From the NCBI RefSeq assembly GCF_002090155.1, contig NZ_BBRM01000006.1, positions 1 through 64,000 on the forward strand: DNA of 64,000 nucleotides, read 5' to 3'. The notes under the pieces are model-generated. The model searched no databases. It saw only the letters and a list, made by a program, of their open reading frames with translations, and was not told the DNA's origin. The DNA is from Demequina sp. NBRC 110056 (GTDB lineage Bacteria > Actinomycetota > Actinomycetes > Actinomycetales > Demequinaceae). Positions 1 through 7,713 of the stretch are shown here, piece after piece (the first letter of the stretch is position 1; each line of letters begins with the position of its first letter). Both the position numbers and the translations under genes were made by a program.

Positions 1-577
1 TGCGTGTTCTCCAGGCGGCGATGGTGCGGATCAGGGTCGTGGTGATAGACGCGCGAGCATCGAGTTCGATGCCTAGTGCCGTGGTGCGGATCAGCGCGGT
101 GAGCATGTTGATCGTGGTGGTGCGGTGTCCGGTGAGCTGGTCGCGAGCGGCCAGCAAGATCCGCAGTGCTGCCCGTTCGCCCTGATCGGTGCGGGGTTGG
201 CGCAGGCGGGACGTGTCGACGCCAAGCACGGAGCGGGCGATCAGCTCGGCATCGATGGGGTCGGACTTGCCGCGGCCAGCACGCAACCCTTTCGGGGTGG
301 GGTGAGGTTCGACGACATGGAAGCCGCCGTCACCGGCCATGCGGGCCAGCCCAGCTCCATACGAGCCGACGCCTTCGATCACGACCAGCGTCGCGGTCGT
401 GGTGGTGGTGCGCCTGGTGATCCATGTCAGTGCCCGCGCCAACCCTTTGACGGTGGTGGGGAACGTGGCGACATCGGTCACCGCACCGGTGGTGGGTTCG
501 ATCGCCGCAAGCGTGTGCGTGCGGGCGTGGGTATCGATCCCGATGACATGGGCGTAAGTGTTTGCGACGATAGACAT
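1..577 (-). CDS. IS110-family transposase (5' part, truncated by window edge)
   Basis: DEDD-type transposase of the IS110 family, which acts on DNA as a RuvC-like recombinase. The 192 visible residues begin with ATG at 577 behind a purine-rich GGGAG site. They form the N-terminal RuvC-like domain: GIDTH gives Asp15, VVIEGVGSYG gives Glu68, and KSDPIDAEL gives Asp106 and Asp109, matching the expected DEDD set. The C-terminal serine-containing domain lies outside the window, so intactness cannot be judged. Coding sense was checked codon by codon; the overlapping plus-strand reading frames are shadows. There is no sign of frameshift in the visible part. Confidence 0.93.
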   Translation of the reverse strand, partial: MSIVANTYAHVIGIDTHARTHTLAAIEPTTGAVTDVATFPTTVKGLARALTWITRRTTTTTATLVVIEGVGSYGAGLARMAGDGGFHVVEPHPTPKGLRAGRGKSDPIDAELIARSVLGVDTSRLRQPRTDQGERAALRILLAARDQLTGHRTTTINMLTALIRTTALGIELDARASITTTLIRTIAAWRTR

Positions 578-866
578 GGCAGTGATCTCCCTTTCTCAGT
601 GACGTCGCTGTCTGGCCGGCGTCGGCCCGGGTGAGTCACTACGAGGCAGTCCTGCAATGAGCCACAACCTGCACGGGTTGGGCATGCTTCTATCAAGCCA
701 TCGTGGTGGGCGGGTCGACGCCGGTGTTCACCCCCAGGCAGACAAGCCACTTTGAAGACACGGTGACCACAGTCGCCGGTCCAGACCCAAACGAGTCATA
801 CCCAGGGGCAAACACCAGCGTCGCCCCGTCAGCCAGCCCCAGGCCAGCCACCACCCACACTTGCAG
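578..866 (-). ncRNA. Candidate IS110 non-coding end / bridge-RNA region
   Basis: About 290 bases upstream of the transposase start hold no credible gene and are less G+C-rich than the host DNA that follows. IS110-group elements carry a non-coding end 5' of the transposase that is transcribed as the bridge RNA guiding target choice. Position and length fit this, but I did not derive a fold or guide loops. The right limit is set where host-like sequence resumes near 867 and is an inference. Confidence 0.3.
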
Positions 867-885
867 GGCCCATCTTCATCGTGGC
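867..885. repeat. Half-copy of the GGGCCC/CTTTCATCGTG palindrome at the IS110 flank
   Basis: These 19 bases match one half of the perfect palindrome at 10729-10760 in 16 of 19 positions, including the central GGGCCC and the outer TTCATCGTG. The other half is not present on the IS side. This would result if the IS110 element had inserted into a copy of the palindrome; chance similarity is not excluded. Confidence 0.4.
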
Positions 886-931
886 GGAGGGGTGGGAGGT
901 GAAGGGTCGACCGCCGTGGCCCGTGCGCAGC

Positions 932-948
932 GCCGATGCGCGTGCTGG
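932..948 (+). repeat. Iterated 17-mer GCCGATGCGCGKGCTGG, copy 1
   Basis: One of seven copies in the window of GCCGATGCGCG(G/T)GCTGG. It lies just beyond the stop codon of the DUF4031 gene (minus strand, stop at 958-960). The sequence between the 17-mer and that stop ends in CCTCAGGCG, resembling the equivalent stretch at 39838. Confidence 0.8.
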
Positions 949-957
949 CTTCCCGCC

Positions 958-1233
958 TCAGGCGCGGCCGTGCCGCGCGGCCGAGGTGACGCGCAGGTCC
1001 GATGCGCGCAGGCGGCGGATGAGCTCGCGCGTGCCGACCGGCGTGGCGCCGAGCGCCACGAGCTCGGCGTGGCGCTCCGCCGGCACGTCGTAGTGATCGA
1101 GGTCGAAGGCGCGCGCGGGGATCCCGGCCGCCCGTGCGAGCGCGTGCAGCTCGTCGAGCGACGCGTCCGACACCAGGTGGCTCCATGTCGTGCCGTGGCG
1201 CGGCCACAGCGGAGGATCGATGTAGACGGTCAC
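958..1233 (-). CDS. DUF4031 domain protein
   Basis: A 91-residue protein that is essentially one DUF4031 domain. It starts VTVYIDPPLWP and contains the conserved blocks WSHLVSD and FDLDHYDVPAERH, then a basic ELIRRLRA helix near the C-terminus. The biochemical role of this small actinobacterial family is unknown. I chose the GTG at 1233 because the family begins with this strand. There is no Shine-Dalgarno site, but TACGCT lies seven bases upstream, so a leaderless transcript is plausible. A much longer open frame running on to 2502 in the same phase is not coding: its residues are Arg/Pro-rich and it lies antisense to phase of the HD gene. Confidence 0.85.
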   Translation of the reverse strand: MTVYIDPPLWPRHGTTWSHLVSDASLDELHALARAAGIPARAFDLDHYDVPAERHAELVALGATPVGTRELIRRLRASDLRVTSAARHGRA

Positions 1234-1412
1234 CCGGTCGAGCGTACGCGCGAACCCGGCACGCGCATGGGCCAGCCGCACGTCACGCGCACCCCGGCCA
1301 CGCGCACCCCGCATGGCTGCGCTCGGGAGTCGGCGCGCGCAACAGCGGCGCGACCCAGGGTCACCCGTGCGGGCGCATCGGCCCTCCTCACGTGCCGACG
1401 CGGCGCGCGGTG

Positions 1413-1706
1413 CTACCGCGGCGTGAAGAGCCGCGAGGCGGCGTCCTCGGCTCCCTGGTACTCCGCGGCGGCCTGCGACAGGGCGACCGTGATGGCGTCG
1501 AGCGCGGACTCGACCTGCGCCTGGGCGCCGCGCCACTGCTCGAGCACGCCGGCGAAGGCCGTCGCGGCGGAGCCCTGCCATGTCGACTCGAGCGCGGTGA
1601 GGTGGGCCATCATGGCTCCCACCTCGGCGCGGATGGACTCCGACGAGCGGGACGCGAGGGCGGAGGCCGACGCGACCTCGGCGGCATCGACGTGATAGCG
1701 GGTCAT
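1413..1706 (-). CDS. WXG100 family (ESAT-6-like) protein
   Basis: A 97-residue all-helical protein with the WXG100 layout: helix, Trp43-Gln-Gly45 turn, helix, then Tyr83-xxx-Glu87, which matches the YxxxD/E type VII export signal. Such proteins are normally secreted as dimers by ESX/type VII machinery, whose EccC ATPase recognises the tail. No partner gene, EccC or LXG toxin lies nearby, so this is an orphan at this locus. ATG at 1706 follows a GGAAGGA site at suitable spacing. Downstream, 1234-1412 holds no gene. Confidence 0.9.
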   Translation of the reverse strand: MTRYHVDAAEVASASALASRSSESIRAEVGAMMAHLTALESTWQGSAATAFAGVLEQWRGAQAQVESALDAITVALSQAAAEYQGAEDAASRLFTPR

Positions 1707-1795
1707 GAGGTGGTCCTTCCGGTCTGCGGCGGGGCCGCACGCGACGGTCGCCGCGCCCTGACGACGCTAGGCGCGGCCGTCGCGGTCCGGAAGGG

Positions 1796-2548
1796 TCAGG
1801 GCGCTTCTGTGGACAACGGCTCGGCGGGAGAGGCGGGCGCGGCGGCCTCGTCGTCCGCTGTGGCCTTGGCGATCTCGCGGTCGAGCCGCGCGCGCTCCGC
1901 GGCGAGGTTCTCGCGCGCCTGGCGCTCCCACGGGGCGCCCATCGGGCTCGTGTACAGCCGGTCCCGGGACAGCAGCTTGTCGACGATCGCGCGCCGCGCC
2001 TTGAGGTACTTGAGGATCGGGATGTGGCCGTACTCCTCGCGGATGCGCTCGAGGTAGTGGCGGTAGCGCTGCGGGTCCGACGCGAGGATCGCGAGGTCGG
2101 CGTCCGACAGCACCGCGGCGTCCACGTTGTCGCGGGGTGCCGCGTGACGAGCGAGCCCGGCCACCATGGCCGCGACCGCGTCGACGACCTGCTCCGGCAC
2201 GCCGAGGCGAGCCAGGTCCTCGCGCGCGACCTCCGCGCTCGCGGCCTCGTCCTCGCCTCCGCGGTGCGCGTCCGCCGTCGCCTCGCCGGCGTCGAAGATC
2301 GCGCCGTGGTACCAGGCCGCGAGCCGCACCGTGTGGACGTTGTGCGCCTCCTGGTGGAGCTCGTCCACGTGCTGCAGGAGATCGACCAGGTGGGCGACGT
2401 CGTGGTACCGGCGCTCGGGCTCGGACCAGCGGTCGATGAGCCGATGCGCGGCGGCGTCGATCTGCGACGACGATGCCGTCGCGCCGGCACCTGTCGCCGC
2501 ACGCGAGAACGCGGGGACGAGCCAGGCCGGAGCCGTGGTCGGGGACAT
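1796..2548 (-). CDS. HD-domain phosphohydrolase-like protein
   Basis: A 250-residue predicted metal-dependent HD-superfamily protein. His-containing motifs typical of the family are visible: RRYHDVAHL around residues 45-53, AAWYHGAIFD around 75-85, and a downstream ASDPQRY...IREEYGH block. Substrate is unknown; relatives are annotated only as predicted phosphohydrolases. The frame is open back to 2644, but ATG at 2548 has GAGGTG at good spacing and is where similarity-like sequence begins. The C-terminus is a short Ala/Glu/Pro-rich tail. Transcription is divergent from the cold-shock gene. Confidence 0.85.
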   Translation of the reverse strand: MSPTTAPAWLVPAFSRAATGAGATASSSQIDAAAHRLIDRWSEPERRYHDVAHLVDLLQHVDELHQEAHNVHTVRLAAWYHGAIFDAGEATADAHRGGEDEAASAEVAREDLARLGVPEQVVDAVAAMVAGLARHAAPRDNVDAAVLSDADLAILASDPQRYRHYLERIREEYGHIPILKYLKARRAIVDKLLSRDRLYTSPMGAPWERQARENLAAERARLDREIAKATADDEAAAPASPAEPLSTEAP

Positions 2549-2734
2549 GCTCACCTCGGGGACATCGGGACTGCGGACGACTCCAGTGTGCTCCTGTCGA
2601 GCGTCGCGGGGCAAAACGATCCGACGGCGCGTGAGCAAGTCCACCCGTGCCCGCGCCCGGACGCCGTGTCGCGCATGACCGGTAGACTGGAGCGGCGTCG
2701 AATCCGCGGCGCCCAGGACTCACGCGAGGTAGAT

Positions 2735-3118
2735 GTGCCCAGCGGCAAAGTGAAGTGGTTCGACACCGACAAGGGTTTCGGCTTCATCGCGAGCGACGAA
2801 GGTGCTGAGGTCTTCCTGCACGCCTCCGCGCTCCCCGCGGGCCTCACGACCCTCAAGCCGGGCGCCCGCGTCGAGTTCTCGATCGCCGACGGCCGCCGCG
2901 GACCCTCCGCGATGGGCGTGGTCCTGCTCGACCCGGTGCAGACGGTGTCGCAGGGGCTGCGCAAGAAGCCCGAGGACATGACCGTCATCGTCGAGGACCT
3001 CATCAAGATGCTCGACGGGGTCTCGAACTCGCTGCGCCGCGGGCGCTACCCCGACCACGCCAAGGGTCAGAAGGTCGCTGCGGTGCTCCGCGCGGTCGCC
3101 GACCAGCTGGAGGCGTAG
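2735..3118 (+). CDS. Cold-shock protein with C-terminal extension (CspB-like)
   Basis: Nucleic-acid-binding cold-shock domain protein of 127 residues. Residues 1-65 carry the OB-fold with RNP1 KGFGFI and an RNP2-like VFLHASAL. Residues 70-127 form the extra helical region seen in the longer actinobacterial CspB type rather than the 67-residue CspA. It probably binds RNA or single-stranded DNA as a chaperone. GTG at 2735 is preceded by GAGGT at correct spacing. The next gene starts nine bases downstream, so the two are probably cotranscribed. Confidence 0.92.
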   Translation: MPSGKVKWFDTDKGFGFIASDEGAEVFLHASALPAGLTTLKPGARVEFSIADGRRGPSAMGVVLLDPVQTVSQGLRKKPEDMTVIVEDLIKMLDGVSNSLRRGRYPDHAKGQKVAAVLRAVADQLEA

Positions 3119-3126
3119 GGATCATC

Positions 3127-4425
3127 GTGGACGCAGTGCTCGAGCAGGCCGTCGACCTGGCGCGCGCCGCCGCCGTCGAGGTCGCGGACGGCGACGGATC
3201 GGTGGGCGACCACCTGAGCGCCTCGACCGAGAGCGATCGGCTCGTGACCCACGTGTTCGCGTGCACCCTGCCGGGCTACCGCGGCTGGGTGTGGTCGGTC
3301 ACGCTGTCGCGCGCCCCGCGCGGCAAGGAGGCGGCCGTCTGCGAGGCGCACCTCGTGGCCGCGGACGAGGCGCTGCTGGCGCCGGCGTGGGTGCCGTGGG
3401 CGGAGCGCGTCCAGCCCGGCGACATCAAGCCCGGCATGGCAGTGCCGCGGTTCGACCCGGACCCGCGCCTGCAGCCCGGCTACACCGTCACGGACGTCGA
3501 GGACGAGGACGCCGTGGCGATCTGGGAGCTCGGCCTCGGGCGCGAGCGCGTGCTCGGCCCGCTCGGACGCGACGAGGCGGCGGAGCGCTGGACCAAGCGC
3601 ATCCAGGACTCGGGCTCAGCGTCTCGTGACGCCTCGAGCCCCACGGAGGCCATCGGCGAGTTCGTGATCCCCCTGGCGGGATCGATGCGCCTGCACTTCG
3701 GCGTGTGCGCGAACAAGTGGTGCCCGTTCGACGGGACGGTCGTGCCGGTCGATCACGCGTGCGAGGGGCAGAACCCGTCCGCCCCCGAGCGGTCCACCGC
3801 GCTGTGGCCCGTCAACAACCCGGTCTTCGACACCGATGCCTCGGTGGCGCTGGACCTGAGCGCTCCCGAGGCCCGCGGCGACGCCGAGGCTCCGGCGGAC
3901 GCACAGGCCGATGCCGTCGCGTCCGAGGACGACGGCGCCGCCTCGTCGGAGGCTGCCGCGCCCGGCGAGACGCAGGAGACGTCGCCCGCGGCGGAGACCG
4001 AGGCGCCCGCCTCGAAGGCCGACGCCGCGTCCACGCCTGCGGAGGAGTCCGCGCCGGCGGGGGATCCTGCCGCGCCGGAGTCTGAGGGTGCTGCCTCGGC
4101 TGAGGCTGAGACGCCAGCTGCTGAGGCAGGTTCCGAGGGTGAGGCGAACGCCGCCCCGGCGACCGCCGACGTCGACACCACGCCTGAGGTCACGGAGGCG
4201 TCCGAGCCAGCGACGGCATCGGCCGACCGGGCCCCTGAGGCCACGGACGAGTCCGAGCCTGAGCCCACGAACACGAACGAGCCTGAGCCCGCTGAAGCGC
4301 CCGAGCCCGCCGCTGCGGCCCCGGAGGCCGAGCCTGAGGCCACGGACGCGTCCGAGCCGGCGGCCGCATCGGCCTCGACGTCGGGGGACGACTCCGGCGA
4401 CGCGGCGGCCGACGAGGACCGCTGA
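3127..4425 (+). CDS. DUF3027 domain protein with acidic tail
   Basis: A 432-residue protein of unknown function. Residues 1-220 are the DUF3027 core: a hydrophobic-aromatic block (VFACTLPGYRGWVWSVTLSR), LLAPAWVPWAERVQPGD, and a C-terminal HFGVCANKWCPFDG segment with two cysteines. The last 200 residues are a low-complexity Ala/Glu/Pro/Ser tail, likely disordered and strongly acidic. Linkage of DUF3027 to a cold-shock gene is common in actinobacteria, which suggests but does not prove a shared role. GTG at 3127 follows the upstream stop by eight bases. Confidence 0.88.
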   Translation: MDAVLEQAVDLARAAAVEVADGDGSVGDHLSASTESDRLVTHVFACTLPGYRGWVWSVTLSRAPRGKEAAVCEAHLVAADEALLAPAWVPWAERVQPGDIKPGMAVPRFDPDPRLQPGYTVTDVEDEDAVAIWELGLGRERVLGPLGRDEAAERWTKRIQDSGSASRDASSPTEAIGEFVIPLAGSMRLHFGVCANKWCPFDGTVVPVDHACEGQNPSAPERSTALWPVNNPVFDTDASVALDLSAPEARGDAEAPADAQADAVASEDDGAASSEAAAPGETQETSPAAETEAPASKADAASTPAEESAPAGDPAAPESEGAASAEAETPAAEAGSEGEANAAPATADVDTTPEVTEASEPATASADRAPEATDESEPEPTNTNEPEPAEAPEPAAAAPEAEPEATDASEPAAASASTSGDDSGDAAADEDR

Positions 4426-4512
4426 CGCGCTGATCCGCCGGCGGCATCCCCCGCACGCGTGCGCGGCGGCGGGTCCGTCACGGGTGCAGGCGCGGCGCGC
4501 CCGCGGCCCCCG
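4426..4512. terminator. Convergent intergenic region with GC-rich palindrome
   Basis: Short gap between two genes running toward each other. It contains a perfect 12-base palindrome, CGCACGCGTGCG, flanked by CCGCCG/CGGCGG arms, which could fold as a bidirectional terminator. No T-tract is present. Confidence 0.35.
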
Positions 4513-5376
4513 TCACCTGAAGTTGGCGGTGGTGTAGACGGCGTTGCCGTTGCCGGTCGCCGCGGCGCCGGCGCCCATCTGCGAGTACGCCGGGTTCATG
4601 ATGTTGCGGCAGTGGCCGTTCGAGTACATCCAGTTGGTGTGCGCGCGGTTGACGGCCGTGCCGACCCCGACGCCGCCGGACGAGCTGCTCACCGCGACGT
4701 TCTCCGCGCCCGGGCGGTTCGGATTGTGCGCGAGGGCCGAGCCGTTGCCGGCTCCGTCCTTCGACGCCATCGCCTTCGACCACGAGGTCGCGGCGGACGC
4801 GAGCGAGCCGCTCCACGACATCGCCCCGGCGCCGATGCGCGCTCGCTCCTTGTTGGCGGCGGTGAGCAGGCCCTTGACGGATCCCCCGGCGCCGTAGGGC
4901 GACGAAGGGGCGGAGCAGTACGACTGCGCGGACTGCTTGGACCCTGACGAGGACGAGGACTTCGAGCCCCCGGACTTCGCCGTGGTCGACTTCTTGGCGC
5001 TCGAACCCGCCTTCTTGGTGGCGGGCGCGGTGGTGGCCTTCGCGGCGCCGGCGGTGGAGCGCTTGGCGACGACGGGCTCCGGCTCGGGCTCCGGCGGCGG
5101 CGGGAGCGTGACCGTGATGGGGGAGATCTCTGCGGCGAGGTCCACCTCGGTCGCGGAGCCCGGCGCGATCACCGGTGCGATGTCCGTCGCGGCGGGCTCG
5201 ATGACGAGCGCGGGCTCGGTCAGGGCGACCGAGGTGCGCTCGGGCTCGGGGACGAGCTCCGACGCCGCGAAGCCCGCCGTGCCGGCGACGGCGAGGGGGA
5301 CCATGCCCAACAGCAGGACGCCGAGGGTCCGACGCTTCGGTCGGCCGTTCTCGAGGACGTCCTGCTCAGGGGTCAT
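4513..5376 (-). CDS. Secreted CAP/SCP-domain protein
   Basis: A 287-residue exported protein. A basic N-terminus (GRPKRR) and one hydrophobic segment (residues 18-40) form a signal peptide or membrane anchor. Residues 45-150 are a Pro/Thr/Ser/Lys-rich linker, and residues 160-287 form a CAP domain (PF00188 type) with LLTAANKERARIGA, SALAHNP, GAENVA and GHCRNIMNPAYSQMGAG. The His and Glu of the CAP pocket (AHNP, GAENV) are present. The enzymatic role of bacterial CAP proteins is unsettled. Its ATG overlaps the serC stop (ATGA), so translation is probably coupled. Confidence 0.9.
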   Translation of the reverse strand: MTPEQDVLENGRPKRRTLGVLLLGMVPLAVAGTAGFAASELVPEPERTSVALTEPALVIEPAATDIAPVIAPGSATEVDLAAEISPITVTLPPPPEPEPEPVVAKRSTAGAAKATTAPATKKAGSSAKKSTTAKSGGSKSSSSSGSKQSAQSYCSAPSSPYGAGGSVKGLLTAANKERARIGAGAMSWSGSLASAATSWSKAMASKDGAGNGSALAHNPNRPGAENVAVSSSSGGVGVGTAVNRAHTNWMYSNGHCRNIMNPAYSQMGAGAAATGNGNAVYTTANFR

Positions 5377-6497
5377 GTCACCAATCTCTCCACTAGCCAG
5401 TCGATGCAGCCCGTGAGCGCGGACACGTCATCCGGATCGACGGCAGGGAACATCCCCACGCGGATCTGGTTGCGGCCGAGCTTGCGGTACGGATCGATGT
5501 CAACCACGCCGTTCGCCTTCAGATGCGACCGGATCTCGGCCGACTCCAGCGGGTCGCGCAGATCGACGGTAGCGACGACCGTTGACCGGTTTGAATGGCT
5601 TGTGACGAATGTCTCAGCCCATGAAGACTCGTCCGCCCAGCGATAAATGCGGCGTGCGGACTCGTCCGTGCGCCCCGTCGCGAAGGCCATCCCGCCGTTG
5701 TCGTTGAACCACCTCACCTGCGCATCCATGAGGACGAGGGTGGCGACCGCGGGGGTGTTGAGCGTCTGGTCCTGGCGCGAGTTCGCCAGGGCGGTGGCGA
5801 GGTCGAGGGTGGGCGGGATCCAGCGGCCCGACGCCGCGATGCGCTCGATGCGCTCGATCGCCGCGGGGGACACCAGCGCGAACCATAGCCCGCCGTCCGA
5901 GCCGAAGCTCTTCTGCGGCGAGAAGTAGTAGACGTCGGCCTGCGTCGGGTCGAGCCGCAGGCCACCCGCGGCCGACGTGCCGTCGATCACCGTGAGCGCG
6001 CCGTCGTCACCCGCGACGCGGACGACGGGAGCCATCGCGCCCGTCGACGTCTCGTTGTGGGGCCACGCGTAGACGTCGACGCCCTCCTGGGCCTCGGGAA
6101 GCGCAACCTCGCCCGGCTCCGCCGTGCGCACCACGGATTCCTCGAGGAAGGGAGCCGCGGTGGTCACGGCAGCGAACTTCGAGCCGAACTCGCCGAAGGA
6201 GCAGTGCTGCGCGCGGCGCTCGACGAGCGAGAACGCGGCGGCGTCCCAGAAGCTCGACGCGCCGCCGTTGCCGAGGATCACCTCGTAGCCGTCGGGGAGG
6301 TCGTAGAACGCCGCGAGCCCGTCGCGCACGGAGCGCACCACGTCCTTGACCGGCGCCTGGCGGTGGGAGGTTCCGAGGACGCCGGGCTGCGCTGCGAGCA
6401 GCGCCTGCAGCTGGGCGTCGCGCACGCGCGACGGGCCCGATCCGAAGCGCCCGTCGCCGGGCAGCAGGTCGCGCGGAATGGTGAGGAGTTCGGCCAT
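5373..6497 (-). CDS. serC: Phosphoserine aminotransferase
   Basis: PLP-dependent transaminase making phosphoserine from 3-phosphohydroxypyruvate and glutamate in serine biosynthesis. The 374 residues match the actinobacterial subtype: RFGSGPSRVR near the start, GNGGASSFWDAA in the PLP-phosphate region, AWPHNETSTG, VIDGTSAAGG, and SPQKSFGSDGG near residue 195 with the Schiff-base lysine. The frame opens at 6551, but ATG at 6497 begins the conserved MAELLTIPRDLLP. It is divergent from manA across 40 bases and overlaps the CAP gene by four bases. Confidence 0.95.
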   Translation of the reverse strand: MAELLTIPRDLLPGDGRFGSGPSRVRDAQLQALLAAQPGVLGTSHRQAPVKDVVRSVRDGLAAFYDLPDGYEVILGNGGASSFWDAAAFSLVERRAQHCSFGEFGSKFAAVTTAAPFLEESVVRTAEPGEVALPEAQEGVDVYAWPHNETSTGAMAPVVRVAGDDGALTVIDGTSAAGGLRLDPTQADVYYFSPQKSFGSDGGLWFALVSPAAIERIERIAASGRWIPPTLDLATALANSRQDQTLNTPAVATLVLMDAQVRWFNDNGGMAFATGRTDESARRIYRWADESSWAETFVTSHSNRSTVVATVDLRDPLESAEIRSHLKANGVVDIDPYRKLGRNQIRVGMFPAVDPDDVSALTGCIDWLVERLVT

Positions 6498-6537
6498 GGC
6501 CACAGCGTAGTGGCGGGCCTGCTGGCACACTGGCGCC

Positions 6538-7671
6538 ATGCATTTCCTCACGCCCGTGCTCCGCGACTACGCCTGGGGCACGACGCGCGACATCCCGGAC
6601 CTGCTGGGGATCCGCCCGACAGGTGCGCCCGTGGCGGAGGCCTGGTGGGGGGCGCACGCCAGCGCCCCGTCCCGCGTCCACTCGCACGACGGGCCCGCGC
6701 CGCTCAGCTCCATCGTTGCCCACCAGCCCGAGCACTGCCTCGGGGTCGACGGCGCGGCGAGGTGGGGAGCGCGCCTGCCGTTCCTGCTCAAGGTGCTCGC
6801 GATCGACAAGCCCCTGTCGATCCAGGTGCACCCGACGCTCGAGCAGGCGCGCGTGGGCTTCGAGCGCGAGCAGCGCGGCACCGGCGGCGCCAAGCACCAG
6901 TTCCTCGACCCGTTCCACAAACCGGAGATGGTGGTCGCGATCACCCCGATGACGGTGCTCGCGGGCGTGCGCGACCTCGACCTGGTCCGCGCCGACCTCG
7001 ACACCCTCGGCACCGAGGGTGCGGCGGTGCTCGCCGCGACCCTCGAGCGCGGCGACCTGCACGACTACATCCCGGCTGCGCTCGCCGGCGCGGCTGACGA
7101 GCGGACCCTCGCGCGGCTCGCCGAGATAGGCGACGGCGCACCGGCGAGCAGCTCGCTGGCCGTGGCGGCGGCGGCGCTGCGCAGCTTCCCTGGAGACGCC
7201 GGCGCGATGGTGGCGCTCGCCCTCAACGTCGTCGAGCTCGAGCAGGGCGACGCGGTCTTCACCGATGCGGGCGTGCTGCACAGCTACCAGTCCGGCATGG
7301 GCCTCGAGATCATGGCGAACTCGGACAACGTGGTGCGCGCGGGGCTCACCCCCAAGGAGATCGACGTGCCGCTGCTGCTCGAGCTGTCGGACACGACGCC
7401 CGGCCTGCCCTCCCGCCCCGTGCGGGAGGGCGGCGACGGCAGGGTCGACCTCACCACCTCCGCCGAGGAGTTCGCGCTCACCCTCGTGTCGGCGAGCGCG
7501 ACCATCCCCGCCGGCCCGCGCATCGTCCTTGCTGTGCGCGGGGGTGCCCAGGTGACGACGGGGGCGGGCTCCCTGACGCTCGCCCAGGGGCAGGCGGCGT
7601 TCGTGCCGCACGCCGACGGCGACCTCGAGGTGGTCTCGAGCGGCGTCGCGGCCGTCGCTCGCGTGCCCTGA
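6538..7671 (+). CDS. manA: Mannose-6-phosphate isomerase, class I
   Basis: Zinc-dependent isomerase that interconverts fructose-6-phosphate and mannose-6-phosphate and so feeds GDP-mannose. At 377 residues it matches the class I family. Metal and active-site motifs are present: IQVHPT (Gln, His), FHKPEMV (Glu), VLHSYQSGMGLE (His), and the Arg in NVVRAGLTPK. No obvious Shine-Dalgarno precedes ATG at 6538; the short divergent gap from serC suggests a leaderless or very short leader mRNA. Mannose supply fits the mannosyltransferase and GH92 genes elsewhere in the window. Confidence 0.95.
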   Translation: MHFLTPVLRDYAWGTTRDIPDLLGIRPTGAPVAEAWWGAHASAPSRVHSHDGPAPLSSIVAHQPEHCLGVDGAARWGARLPFLLKVLAIDKPLSIQVHPTLEQARVGFEREQRGTGGAKHQFLDPFHKPEMVVAITPMTVLAGVRDLDLVRADLDTLGTEGAAVLAATLERGDLHDYIPAALAGAADERTLARLAEIGDGAPASSSLAVAAAALRSFPGDAGAMVALALNVVELEQGDAVFTDAGVLHSYQSGMGLEIMANSDNVVRAGLTPKEIDVPLLLELSDTTPGLPSRPVREGGDGRVDLTTSAEEFALTLVSASATIPAGPRIVLAVRGGAQVTTGAGSLTLAQGQAAFVPHADGDLEVVSSGVAAVARVP

Positions 7672-7713
7672 TCCGCGCCTGGCGCGTCGGTCCGAGCCGA
7701 TAGTCTGAGGCGC

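Noticed and set aside
958..2502. 514-residue open frame antisense to the HD gene and continuing into DUF4031
   Set aside because: Only its last 91 codons look like a real protein; the rest is Arg/Pro/Ser-rich shadow of the HD and WXG100 genes, with GC-driven absence of stops.
3900..4420. Long minus-strand Ser/Ala-rich reading frame opposite the DUF3027 tail
   Set aside because: It mirrors the GC-rich acidic repeat codons of the DUF3027 tail and has no start context or domain.
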